From Xanthobacteraceae bacterium (lineage in GTDB: Bacteria > Pseudomonadota > Alphaproteobacteria > Rhizobiales > Xanthobacteraceae), in assembly GCA_030037185.1 (NCBI GenBank), contig JASHRR010001014.1, positions 1-16,715 of the forward strand: DNA of 16,715 nucleotides. Direction: 5' to 3'. Numbering within the stretch: the first letter of the stretch is position 1; each line of letters opens with the position of its first letter. A program made the translations under genes and the position numbers. Shown piece by piece: positions 8,999 through 15,613 of this stretch. Under the pieces are notes generated by a model, which saw only the letters and a list, made by a program, of their open reading frames with translations, searched no databases and was not told where the DNA came from.

Positions 8999-9017
8999 TA
9001 TCTTATATGCTAAGATA
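8999..9017. promoter_or_regulatory. Palindromic MarR operator candidate between divergent genes
   Basis: TATCTTA (8999-9005) and TAAGATA (9011-9017) are perfect 7-bp inverted arms around TATGC, in an AT-rich patch within GC-rich sequence. The site lies 27 bp upstream of the MarR start and 23 bp upstream of the methyltransferase start. MarR-type operators are commonly short AT-rich palindromes of this kind. A weak promoter for the methyltransferase (TTGCTT at 8976-8981, TATCTT at 8999-9004, 17-bp spacer) would be covered by it, so binding would block transcription. Confidence 0.65.
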
Positions 9018-9040
9018 AATGCAGGAACCTGGAGCCGACC

Positions 9041-9712
9041 ATGAGCGCCTCCGCAGAGCGCAAACCGAAGCCGTATAAGGGTATTGCCATGGAGGGCATG
9101 ATTGCGACCTGGTACGCCAAGAACACCGGCAAGGCCGTTGCCGAATACCGCAGCTTGGCTAAACGTATAGCCGACGGACTGCGACCCGGCGACAGGGTGC
9201 TCGAAGTCGCCCCCGGACCGGGCTATCTCGCTATCGAGCTGGCGCGGCTCGGGTCTTATCGGCTAGCCGGGCTCGACATCAGCCGAACATTCATCCGCAT
9301 GGCGCGCGAGAATGCTGCGCGGGGTGGCGTCATGGTCTTGTTCCAAGAAGGCGACGTAGCGGCGATGCCGTTTGCCGCCGACACGTTCGACTTCATCGTG
9401 TGCCGTGCCGCGTTTAAGAACTTTGGCGATCCGGTCGGCGCGCTGCGCGAGATGCATCGCGTGCTGCGGCCCGGCGGCAGGGCGCTCGTCATCGACATGC
9501 GCAACGATGCCTCTCCCAAGGCGATCAGGGACGAGGTGGCGAAAATGCAGCTTAGCCGGATCGACCGCTTCCTCACCCGGACCACGTTGTCGGCGCTGAG
9601 GAAACGCGCCTATTCCAAGCTGGATTTTGAGCGGATGGCGCAGGCGACGCCGTTCGGCCGCTGTGATATCCGCGAGGAGCCGCTCGGCTTCGAGGTCACG
9701 CTGACGAAGTGA
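9041..9712 (+). CDS. Class I SAM-dependent methyltransferase (Methyltransf_11 / UbiE-like)
   Basis: Predicted 223-residue cytoplasmic methyltransferase. It shows the SAM-binding glycine motif VLEVAPGPG (53-61), the acidic residue ending the second strand (LAGLDIS, D79), GDVAAMPF (104-111), FDFIVCRAAFKNF (116-128) and the post-motif LRPGGRALVIDM. That is the normal Rossmann order, and the size is usual for the family. The acceptor substrate cannot be told; small-molecule or quinone-type substrates are common in relatives. ATG 9041 has GGAG at 9031-9034 upstream. It is divergent from the MarR gene across the palindrome at 8999-9017, so MarR control is likely. Confidence 0.88.
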   Translation: MSASAERKPKPYKGIAMEGMIATWYAKNTGKAVAEYRSLAKRIADGLRPGDRVLEVAPGPGYLAIELARLGSYRLAGLDISRTFIRMARENAARGGVMVLFQEGDVAAMPFAADTFDFIVCRAAFKNFGDPVGALREMHRVLRPGGRALVIDMRNDASPKAIRDEVAKMQLSRIDRFLTRTTLSALRKRAYSKLDFERMAQATPFGRCDIREEPLGFEVTLTK

Positions 9713-10120
9713 TCGCGCAGGCGGCGGTGCTGATGACCGACTGACCTGAGAGGACGCAGGCGACCAACAAAAAGACGGTGTGCACCGCGGTGCCGGAAGA
9801 TGATGCCGGCGGGCAGTGGCCTGCAGCCGACGGGCGACGATACCGGGAATCGCGACGATAAGGATGACGCGTGCGGGTGAATCCAGTGCCGCCGCCCAAC
9901 ACCTGCGGGGCGTTGCCGGACGGCTTTGAGGGCCGCAGGACCGCCGAAAGTCGCTTGAATGGCGGGTTAGGCGACCTCCCCGCTGGCAAAGTCAGATGTC
10001 ATTCCCGCGACGCGGTGAGCCTCGCTCGCTGCGCCCAGGGGTGCGGACTTCGACGCCGGTGTGGTGTAAAACTTGTCGACGGCGCGCCCTTTGTTGGAAA
10101 ACGCCATAGGGAGGAGCTTC
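9713..10120. other. Intergenic stretch upstream of quinoprotein 2
   Basis: About 400 bp with no supportable gene. Short open frames on both strands lack ribosome binding sites and family similarity. The promoter of the quinoprotein 2 operon should be here, but I could not identify it. The only clear signal is the ribosome binding site at 10107-10116. Confidence 0.45.
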
Positions 10121-11833
10121 ATGACAACGCGCGATAATTCGATGCGCATCGCATTGTTGGCGGGCAGCGTGCTGGCAACGGCATCATCGGCATTGGCCGC
10201 CGAGGTGACGCCGGAGCGGCTCATCAATGCGAACCGCGAGCCGCAGAATTGGCTGATGAACCACCGCACCTATGACGGGCAGCGCTTCTCCCCGCTTGCC
10301 GGCATCACCAAGGACAACGTCAAGAACCTGAAGCTCGCTTATGCGGTGCCGCTCGGCGGCACCACCGGCAACGAATGGCTGGAGGCAACGCCGCTGGTCG
10401 AAGACGGCTTCCTCTACATGACCGACGCCTGGGGCGTGCTCTACAAGGTTGATGTGCGCTCGGGCGACGCCGGCCGCATCGTCTGGCGTATGGAGCCCAA
10501 GCAGGAACGGCCGCAAACCAATCGCGGCGCGGCGCTGTGGGGCAATTTCGTGATCACGGCCGCGAACTGGCCGGCGCGCATTATTGCGACCGATAAGGAG
10601 ACGGGCAAAACCGCCTGGGAAGCCAACATGACAACCGACCAGCCGGAGCTGCGCATCACCGCGGCGCCGCTGGCGGTCAGGGACAAGATCATCGTGGGCG
10701 CTTCGGGCGGCGACAACGGCGTGCGCGATTATGTGGCGGCGCTCGATGCGGCGACCGGAAAGCTCATGTGGCGCAAGTTCACCATCCCGGCGCCGGGCGA
10801 GCCCGGCAGCGAAACCTGGAAAGGCAATACCAACGCCTGGCAGACCGGCGGCGCCGCCGTGTGGGTCACCGGCACCTATGACCCGGCGACGAACCAGACG
10901 TTCTGGGGCACCGGCAACCCGGTGCCGATGTTCGACCCGTTCTATCGTCCGGGCGACAACCTCTACACCAACAGCATTATCTCCTGGGACCCGGACAGCG
11001 GCCGGATGAACTGGTTCTTCCAATTCACTCCTGGCGATATGTGGGACTACGACGAGGTCGGCACCCACATCCTTATCGATGGCGAGATCGCCGGCCAACC
11101 GCGCAAGCTGATCACGCATTCGGCTCGCAACGGCTTCCTCTACACGATGGAGCGAGCAAGCGGCGCGATCGCGCTCGCCAAACCCTATACGGACGTGAAC
11201 TGGACCAAAGGTATCGACCAGAAGACCGGCAAGCCGCTCGGGTACGATCCCACCAAAGACATCCAGACCTACGCCGGCGTCGGCAACCTCAACGCGGCCG
11301 AACCGCCGAGGAGGGTTTGTCCTTCGCTGCTCGGCGGCAACAATTATTGGCCGAGTTCGTTCAGCGCCCGCACCAAGCTTCTCTATATCCCGTCGGTTTC
11401 AAACTGCTCAACCATCACCATCGACCGGGAGAAGCACAACCGTGAGCGAGGCTGGAACGGAGGTCAAGCGCAGACGAACGAACGTTGGGAAAGCGATTTG
11501 ATTGCGGCTGACCCGACCACCGCCGAGATCAAGCGGAGCGTCCACCTGCCGTACTCGAATTTTTCAGGCACTCTCGCGACGGCAGGCGGGCTGGTGTTCC
11601 TTGCGCTGCTCGACGGCACGGTGGCTGCCTATGACGACACCACCCTCGCTGAGCTCTGGAAGATCAACCTGGGCTCGGGCTTCTCGGCGCCGCCGATGAC
11701 CTTCGAGGTCAGCGGCAAGCAGTATGTGGCGATCGCGTCAGGGCCGAGCCGGGTAGCCAGGCAGCGGCTCGTCAACACGCCAGAGCTCCAGGAGATGCGT
11801 CACGCCACCGTGCTTTATGTGTTCGGGCTGTAA
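10121..11833 (+). CDS. PQQ-dependent alcohol dehydrogenase-like quinoprotein 2
   Basis: Predicted 570-residue exported quinoprotein, an obvious paralogue of the one at 4818-6557: the two align without large gaps from AEVTP to the common C-terminal HATVLYVFGL. The signal peptide is about residues 1-26 (ending SALA). It keeps the same active-site set: metal-ligand Asn266 in GTGNPVP, catalytic Asp309 and the extra Asp311 in GDMWDYDE, and Asp198 in SGGDNGVRD where classical enzymes have Glu. It also lacks the vicinal Cys-Cys near TNRGAALWG and any CxxCH motif. It differs from its sister at GGNNYWP (sister GGNNYYP) and in loops around residues 270-280, which could change substrate choice. AGGGAGGAG at 10107-10116 fixes ATG 10121 as the start. 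The PDxxGxW gene follows after 33 bp, so an operon is likely. Confidence 0.9.
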   Translation: MTTRDNSMRIALLAGSVLATASSALAAEVTPERLINANREPQNWLMNHRTYDGQRFSPLAGITKDNVKNLKLAYAVPLGGTTGNEWLEATPLVEDGFLYMTDAWGVLYKVDVRSGDAGRIVWRMEPKQERPQTNRGAALWGNFVITAANWPARIIATDKETGKTAWEANMTTDQPELRITAAPLAVRDKIIVGASGGDNGVRDYVAALDAATGKLMWRKFTIPAPGEPGSETWKGNTNAWQTGGAAVWVTGTYDPATNQTFWGTGNPVPMFDPFYRPGDNLYTNSIISWDPDSGRMNWFFQFTPGDMWDYDEVGTHILIDGEIAGQPRKLITHSARNGFLYTMERASGAIALAKPYTDVNWTKGIDQKTGKPLGYDPTKDIQTYAGVGNLNAAEPPRRVCPSLLGGNNYWPSSFSARTKLLYIPSVSNCSTITIDREKHNRERGWNGGQAQTNERWESDLIAADPTTAEIKRSVHLPYSNFSGTLATAGGLVFLALLDGTVAAYDDTTLAELWKINLGSGFSAPPMTFEVSGKQYVAIASGPSRVARQRLVNTPELQEMRHATVLYVFGL

Positions 11834-11866
11834 GAGCCGCGGCGGCGGAACGATGAGGGAGGGAGC

Positions 11867-12802
11867 ATGAATGTTCGGCATTTCGTTGCCTTGCTGGCAG
11901 GGGCGGTTACGGCGCCGGTAACGCTCGCGGCCGGGCAGGAGGCGCCGGCGGTCGAGCGAGCCGCTATTGACAGCGCGCAAAAGGCCGCATCCATCCCGGA
12001 TTTCTCCGGTATATGGGCCCATATGACGTGGCCCGACTTCGAGCCGCCGCCTGTCGGGCTCGGCCCGGTGACCAACCGCTCGCGCCGCAACGGCGTGAGC
12101 GACGTCTACCAACTGGTCGGTGATTACACCAATCCGATCTTGCGGCCGCAGGCCGCTGAAATCGTGAAGAAGCACGGCGAGATTTCGCTGACCGGCGTGC
12201 CCTATCCGACGCCGAGCAATCAGTGTTGGCCCGGAGGGGTACCGTTCGTTCTTTACAACATCGGCATGCAGATGCTCCAGCAGCCAGAGAAGATCACGAT
12301 TCTCTACTCGAACGATCACGAAGTGCGCCGTGTACGCCTGAACCAGCTTCATCCGGCGCGCGTGACGCCGAGCTGGTATGGGGATTCTGTCGGCCACTAT
12401 GAAGGCGACACGCTGGTGATTGACACCGTCGGCGTCAGGATCGGGCCGTTTGCCATGCTCGACATGTACGGCACGCCGCACAGCCCCGCGCTGCACGTGG
12501 TCGAGCGCTATCGGCTCCTCGATTATGAAGCCGCGAAACAGGCGCAAGAACGCGGTCAACGAGAGCTTTCTCGGTTCGGGCGAGATCCTGGTTTTGCTCG
12601 CAACCCGGACGACAAAGGCCCGGGGCTGCAGCTTGAATTTACCGTCGAGGACGAGGGCGTCTTCACGACGCGGTGGTCGGCATCAATCAGCTACCGGCGC
12701 CCGCTGGGCGCGTGGCCTGAAATGGCATGCGCCGAAAACGCGCAAGGATACTTTTCCGCAACGCATGCTGCCGTGCCGACCGCGGTCAAACCGGATTTCT
12801 GA
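11867..12802 (+). CDS. Secreted PDxxGxW / WEGDTLVID-family protein, partner of quinoprotein 2
   Basis: Predicted 311 residues with a signal peptide (about 1-22, ending TLAA). Function unknown. The family motifs appear in order: PDFSGIW (44-50), QCWPGGVP (119-126), a central beta segment with ITILYSNDHEVRRV (143-156), and GHYEGDTLVIDT (176-187). It follows quinoprotein 2 in an apparent operon, with a GAGGGAGGGAG site just before ATG 11867. It is a distant paralogue of the proteins at 3799-4662 and 15614-16715 and differs most between GDTLVIDT and the C-terminus, where about 60 residues (218-280) carry a charged insert. Pairing with a quinoprotein suggests a shared periplasmic task such as substrate binding, metal delivery or electron-acceptor docking; none of these is shown by the sequence. 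A strong hairpin follows the stop codon. Confidence 0.85.
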   Translation: MNVRHFVALLAGAVTAPVTLAAGQEAPAVERAAIDSAQKAASIPDFSGIWAHMTWPDFEPPPVGLGPVTNRSRRNGVSDVYQLVGDYTNPILRPQAAEIVKKHGEISLTGVPYPTPSNQCWPGGVPFVLYNIGMQMLQQPEKITILYSNDHEVRRVRLNQLHPARVTPSWYGDSVGHYEGDTLVIDTVGVRIGPFAMLDMYGTPHSPALHVVERYRLLDYEAAKQAQERGQRELSRFGRDPGFARNPDDKGPGLQLEFTVEDEGVFTTRWSASISYRRPLGAWPEMACAENAQGYFSATHAAVPTAVKPDF

Positions 12803-12809
12803 AAGTAAA

Positions 12810-12833
12810 GGGCCTCGGCGAATGCCGAGGCCC
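12810..12833 (+). terminator. Strong hairpin after the quinoprotein 2 operon
   Basis: GGGCCTCGGC (12810-12819) and GCCGAGGCCC (12824-12833) form a perfect 10-bp stem with a GAAT loop, beginning 8 bases after the stop codon. No T-run follows, only TCCC. It may end transcription with Rho help, or protect the 3' end of the operon mRNA. Confidence 0.65.
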
Positions 12834-13011
12834 TCCCGGCCTGGCCGATTGGGCCAGACGACACCAAACCTGGCCGCGCCTGAGCGTCATAGTCTCGCAC
12901 GCCAGACCGTCGCCGGGCGTGCACTCAACACCGAAACGATGACGTTGAGCGCGACTGACCTTACAGCAAGGGGCTACGCTGGCGGTCACCGGATTTGGCG
13001 CCAGCCCCGTT

Positions 13012-13042
13012 AACGAGCGCAGCAGATCTCACGGCGCTCGTT
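13012..13042. terminator. Hairpin in the gap before the Tyr-rich gene's 3' end
   Basis: AACGAGCGC (13012-13020) and GCGCTCGTT (13034-13042) are perfect 9-bp arms around a 13-base loop. The site lies 80 bp beyond the stop codon of the minus-strand Tyr-rich gene, where a terminator is expected. It has no T-tract on that strand, so this is only a candidate. Nothing else is visible between 12834 and 13121. Confidence 0.35.
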
Positions 13043-13121
13043 GGCTTTCATTCGTGCGTATGGTTTTGCCTCGGCTCTTTCCGGTTGCTATAGCGGGTCA
13101 GCTGCAGCGGGCTCGGCATTT

Positions 13122-13577
13122 CTAACATGCACACCCGTACGCATAGCTGCCAAAAAATGGCCTATACGCCGCGAACGCAAACGGCCGGTAGAACGGCCTA
13201 TATGCCGCGAACGCAAACGGCCGGAAAAACGGCCTATACGCCGCGAACGCAAGAGGCCGGTGAAATCTCGGGAAGTAAGAACCGTAAAATCGATGTCGCG
13301 GGAAAGATCCGGCGTAAGCGTAAAGTGATCGATAATGCCTATACATCGGGTAGTAGCCCGCATGCGCGTAGCGGCGATAGTGGTGGCGCGGGTAGTAGCT
13401 TGCATAGGCATAAGGATGGTAAGCGCGGTGGTACATAGCGAAACCGTAAGCACCGCAGCCGCTGTAACTAAGCACCGGCACATATCCGTAAGCGCCGCAA
13501 GCCGAAGCCGACGTGGACGCAAATGCGAGGCCCGCTCCTAAGGCCGCAAGTGCTGCATAGTTTTTTGTGTTCCACAT
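13122..13577 (-). CDS. Small secreted Tyr/Ala/Phe-rich repeat protein
   Basis: Predicted 151 residues; I do not recognise a family. A signal peptide is clear: hydrophobic stretch about 8-24, SASA before Cys27. The mature part is rich in Tyr, Ala, Phe, Arg, His and Pro, with almost no acidic residues. The C-terminal third is three 12-residue repeats of the form RPFAFAAYRPFF (107-118, 119-130, 131-142). The middle looks like older, decayed repeats with YAYA and YYP elements. Four cysteines (27, 41, 149, 151) sit at the two ends and could form disulfides or bind metal. GGGAG (complement of 13586-13590) lies at the proper distance from ATG 13577. Opposite-strand frames over the same DNA are Arg-rich and lack a start signal. 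A surface, wall-associated or metal-binding role is possible. Confidence 0.7.
   Translation of the reverse strand: MWNTKNYAALAALGAGLAFASTSASACGAYGYVPVLSYSGCGAYGFAMYHRAYHPYAYASYYPRHHYRRYAHAGYYPMYRHYRSLYAYAGSFPRHRFYGSYFPRFHRPLAFAAYRPFFRPFAFAAYRPFYRPFAFAAYRPFFGSYAYGCAC
13152..13259. repeat. Three tandem 36-bp coding repeats
   Basis: Three copies of a 36-bp unit in perfect register (for example, CCTATACGCC or CCTATATGCC recurs at 13161, 13197 and 13233) encode the 12-residue repeats of the Tyr-rich protein. The copies are nearly identical at the DNA level, which suggests recent expansion by slippage, and copy number may vary between strains. Confidence 0.9.
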
Positions 13578-13591
13578 AGTGATATCTCCCG

Positions 13592-13607
13592 GCGGAAATC
13601 TTTCCGC
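13592..13607 (-). promoter_or_regulatory. Palindrome just upstream of the Tyr-rich gene's ribosome binding site
   Basis: GCGGAAA (13592-13598) and TTTCCGC (13601-13607) are perfect 7-bp arms two bases apart, immediately upstream of the GGGAG ribosome binding site of the minus-strand gene. It could be a repressor site in the DNA or a leader element in the RNA. The two-base gap is too tight for a full RNA hairpin, so a DNA-binding site is a little more likely. Confidence 0.4.
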
Positions 13608-13683
13608 TTCAGAGTTGCTTTGTTGGTCAACGTCGAAATGGGATGAATGTTTTTGAAGTCAGCCGCTCTTTTGGGGTGGCTGG

Positions 13684-14052
13684 ATGACGCAGCAATGCAG
13701 CGGTATTGCTGACAAATCGTTCATCTTGATTGCCGCACTCCCAGCGGCGTTACTTGCTCGAACGGCCAGCTGTTTGTGCAAGGCGCTCAAGAAGACGATG
13801 ATGCCCGCGCCAAGCGAGGGCATCGCGGGAGAGATCGAACGATCGATCTGCCGCCTGCTGCGCCGATCTGCCTTGTGGCGGCTCGCCCCGGCCGAAGCCG
13901 CGGGCTTCCCGGCAACCGCGATCGCTCCTTCGGCAAGCCTGCGCGGCCCCGCAGGGGAGACGGCGAACCGCCTACCTTATCGCGAACCTGCGACAGCAGG
14001 GATCGGGACACTCAAACTTGCAGCAGAGACCACGGCCCTGCGAAAGCGTTGA
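13684..14052 (+). CDS. Doubtful small hypothetical protein
   Basis: An open frame of 122 residues in an otherwise empty 589-bp gap (13578-14166). The start has a hydrophobic stretch (FILIAALPAALLA, residues 13-25), then a basic segment with IERSICRLLRRSALWRL. The only upstream signal is a weak GGGTGG-like sequence, and codon choice at third positions is less GC-biased than in the clear genes. I recognise no family. It may be a spurious frame; apart from it and the palindrome at 13592-13607 I see nothing in this gap. Confidence 0.25.
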   Translation: MTQQCSGIADKSFILIAALPAALLARTASCLCKALKKTMMPAPSEGIAGEIERSICRLLRRSALWRLAPAEAAGFPATAIAPSASLRGPAGETANRLPYREPATAGIGTLKLAAETTALRKR

Positions 14053-14166
14053 AGGCATGGCTGACAGGTTTTTAAAAGTTGAAGCAAAGGCACCGAGCGC
14101 CTTATATCCGGATGAATAAAATCGGCGGATTTGACGGTGCATTCTGTTTAAGTTGTCCGCGCGGCG

Positions 14167-15330
14167 CTAAGGTTTCGGGGGAGGAAGAGTCTTGCCGGTC
14201 GGCGTGCCCATTCCCTTGTAGACGAAGCGCTGGAAGCGCCGGCCGTCGAAATTTTCGCCGACATAGATATTGCCTTTGCTGTCGACCGCGAGGGCATGCG
14301 GCACGTTGAGCGATCCGCCAAAGATCCCTTGCTGCCCGATGCGATCGACGACCTCGAGCGTTTGCCGCAGCACGATCCAGATGTGATGGTTCGCGCCGTC
14401 GATCACATAGAGGAAGCGCTGATCCGGCGAGAACGCGAGCCCGGAGGCGGACCCGGCGAGCAGCGTTCTCGGTGCCACGAAGGCTTCATGGACAAACGTA
14501 CCGTCGGTCTTGAAAACCTGTATGCGGTCGTTGACCCGGTCGGCGACGTACACCAAGCCGTCCTTCGACAGCGCAACATTGTGCGGCAAACGGAATTGCG
14601 GCGCCGGCGGCGCATCCGGGTCGTAGGGGCCAAGGTTTTGGTCGTCGGGCCTATGGCCGTAAGCGCCCCACATGCGCTTGACGGTCAGCGTCTCGGTGTC
14701 GATCACGACGATGCGGCGGTTTCTGTAGCCGTCGGCGACGTAAAGCTCGTTTTCTGCGGAATCCACGGTCAGGTTGGCCGGGCCGCCGAGGTTGTGCGTA
14801 TCGGAGCTGCCGCCACTCTTGCCGCGATGGCCGAACTGCGCCAGGAACTTGCCCTGGGTGTTGAACTTGAGGACTTGGTCATCCTTCTCGCCGCTTCCGG
14901 CCAGCCAGACATTATCTTTGGCATCGACAAAGATACCGTGCTCGATCGATGGCCACTCGTAGCCCTCTGCGGGCCCGCCCCAGGATGCAAGCAGCTTGCC
15001 GTCCTGGTCGAATTCGAGCACCGGCGGCGCCGGGACGCAGCAATCCGCTCTGGGCGGCATCATGCCTGCGCCAGCGAAACGCTCGTTCTTCTGCAACGGG
15101 CCCGGCCTGTGCAGCACCCAAACGTGATCGTGGCTGTCGACAGCCATCCCGCCGATCGCGCCGATCGCCCAGTTTTCCGGGAGTGGCTGCGGAAAGGTCG
15201 GATCATACTGAAATTTCGGGACCTCGACAGTTTGCGGCGACTGTCCGAAGCTGACGCCGCTCCTCAGCGTCGAGGTTGCGCCGAGAACCAGGCCGATGGC
15301 GGCCATGGCAAAGGTAAGCTTTCGATTCAT
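14167..15330 (-). CDS. Secreted NHL-repeat beta-propeller protein
   Basis: Predicted 387 residues with a signal peptide (hydrophobic about 6-19, likely cut near SFGQS). The mature chain is a series of NHL-type blades: GGMAVDSHDHVWVLHR (60-75), HGIFVDAKDNVWLAGSG (131-147), ANLTVDSAENELYVADGYRNRRIVV, HNVALSKDGLVYVADRVNDRIQVF, SGLAFSPDQRFLYVID and HALAVDSKGNIYVGEN. That gives about six blades, as in peptidyl-alpha-hydroxyglycine lyase-like and other NHL proteins. An adjacent CysCys pair lies in ADCCVP (95-100). Enzyme activity cannot be called; ligand or protein binding in the periplasm is equally possible. GGGAGG (complement of 15337-15342) fixes ATG 15330; the open frame extends to 15405 without support. 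It is divergent from the third PDxxGxW gene, with 283 bp between them, so shared control is possible. Confidence 0.85.
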   Translation of the reverse strand: MNRKLTFAMAAIGLVLGATSTLRSGVSFGQSPQTVEVPKFQYDPTFPQPLPENWAIGAIGGMAVDSHDHVWVLHRPGPLQKNERFAGAGMMPPRADCCVPAPPVLEFDQDGKLLASWGGPAEGYEWPSIEHGIFVDAKDNVWLAGSGEKDDQVLKFNTQGKFLAQFGHRGKSGGSSDTHNLGGPANLTVDSAENELYVADGYRNRRIVVIDTETLTVKRMWGAYGHRPDDQNLGPYDPDAPPAPQFRLPHNVALSKDGLVYVADRVNDRIQVFKTDGTFVHEAFVAPRTLLAGSASGLAFSPDQRFLYVIDGANHHIWIVLRQTLEVVDRIGQQGIFGGSLNVPHALAVDSKGNIYVGENFDGRRFQRFVYKGMGTPTGKTLPPPKP

Positions 15331-15502
15331 GACCCGCCTCCCTGTCGCTTCGCGTATTATTAAGATGACCAATGGATGACGATTCCCCGCAACGGCACTG
15401 AGCATGATGCGAACGAGACGGCCATCCAGGGGACCGGCGGCTCGCTATCCGGATCGCGCTGGGCGGACAATTGGCGTTAGCTGCGCGGCCCAAAACCATC
15501 TT

Positions 15503-15530
15503 TTGCCCGCAACGCGAACCGCGATACACT
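15503..15530 (+). promoter_or_regulatory. Sigma-70-like promoter candidate for the third PDxxGxW gene
   Basis: TTGCCC (15503-15508) and TACACT (15525-15530) are separated by 16 bases, and each matches the consensus at four of six positions. It would give a leader of about 77 bases before ATG 15614. This is a weak call made by eye within the divergent region 15331-15613. Confidence 0.3.
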
Positions 15531-15613
15531 AAAGCTTAAGCCGCGGATCCCGTCTATGGTTCGCGGGGAGTTTTTCGTTGTCATAACACGCTGCAGTGCA
15601 AAGGGAGGTCATC

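Noticed and set aside
12420..13013. Plus-strand frame of 197 codons running past the PDxxGxW protein
   Set aside because: It is an out-of-frame shadow of the gene at 11867-12802, runs through the hairpin and shows no family signature.
13152..13259. 36-bp repeats resembling a CRISPR array
   Set aside because: The copies are directly contiguous with no spacers, and they keep a reading frame encoding protein repeats.
13041..13328. Plus-strand Arg/Lys-rich repeat protein
   Set aside because: It is the antisense reading of the repeats in the Tyr-rich gene and has no ribosome binding site. The minus-strand frame has a signal peptide and a good site.
14296..15363. Plus-strand open frame of 355 codons
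   Set aside because: It is antisense to the NHL protein, which has a signal peptide, a ribosome binding site and clear blades.
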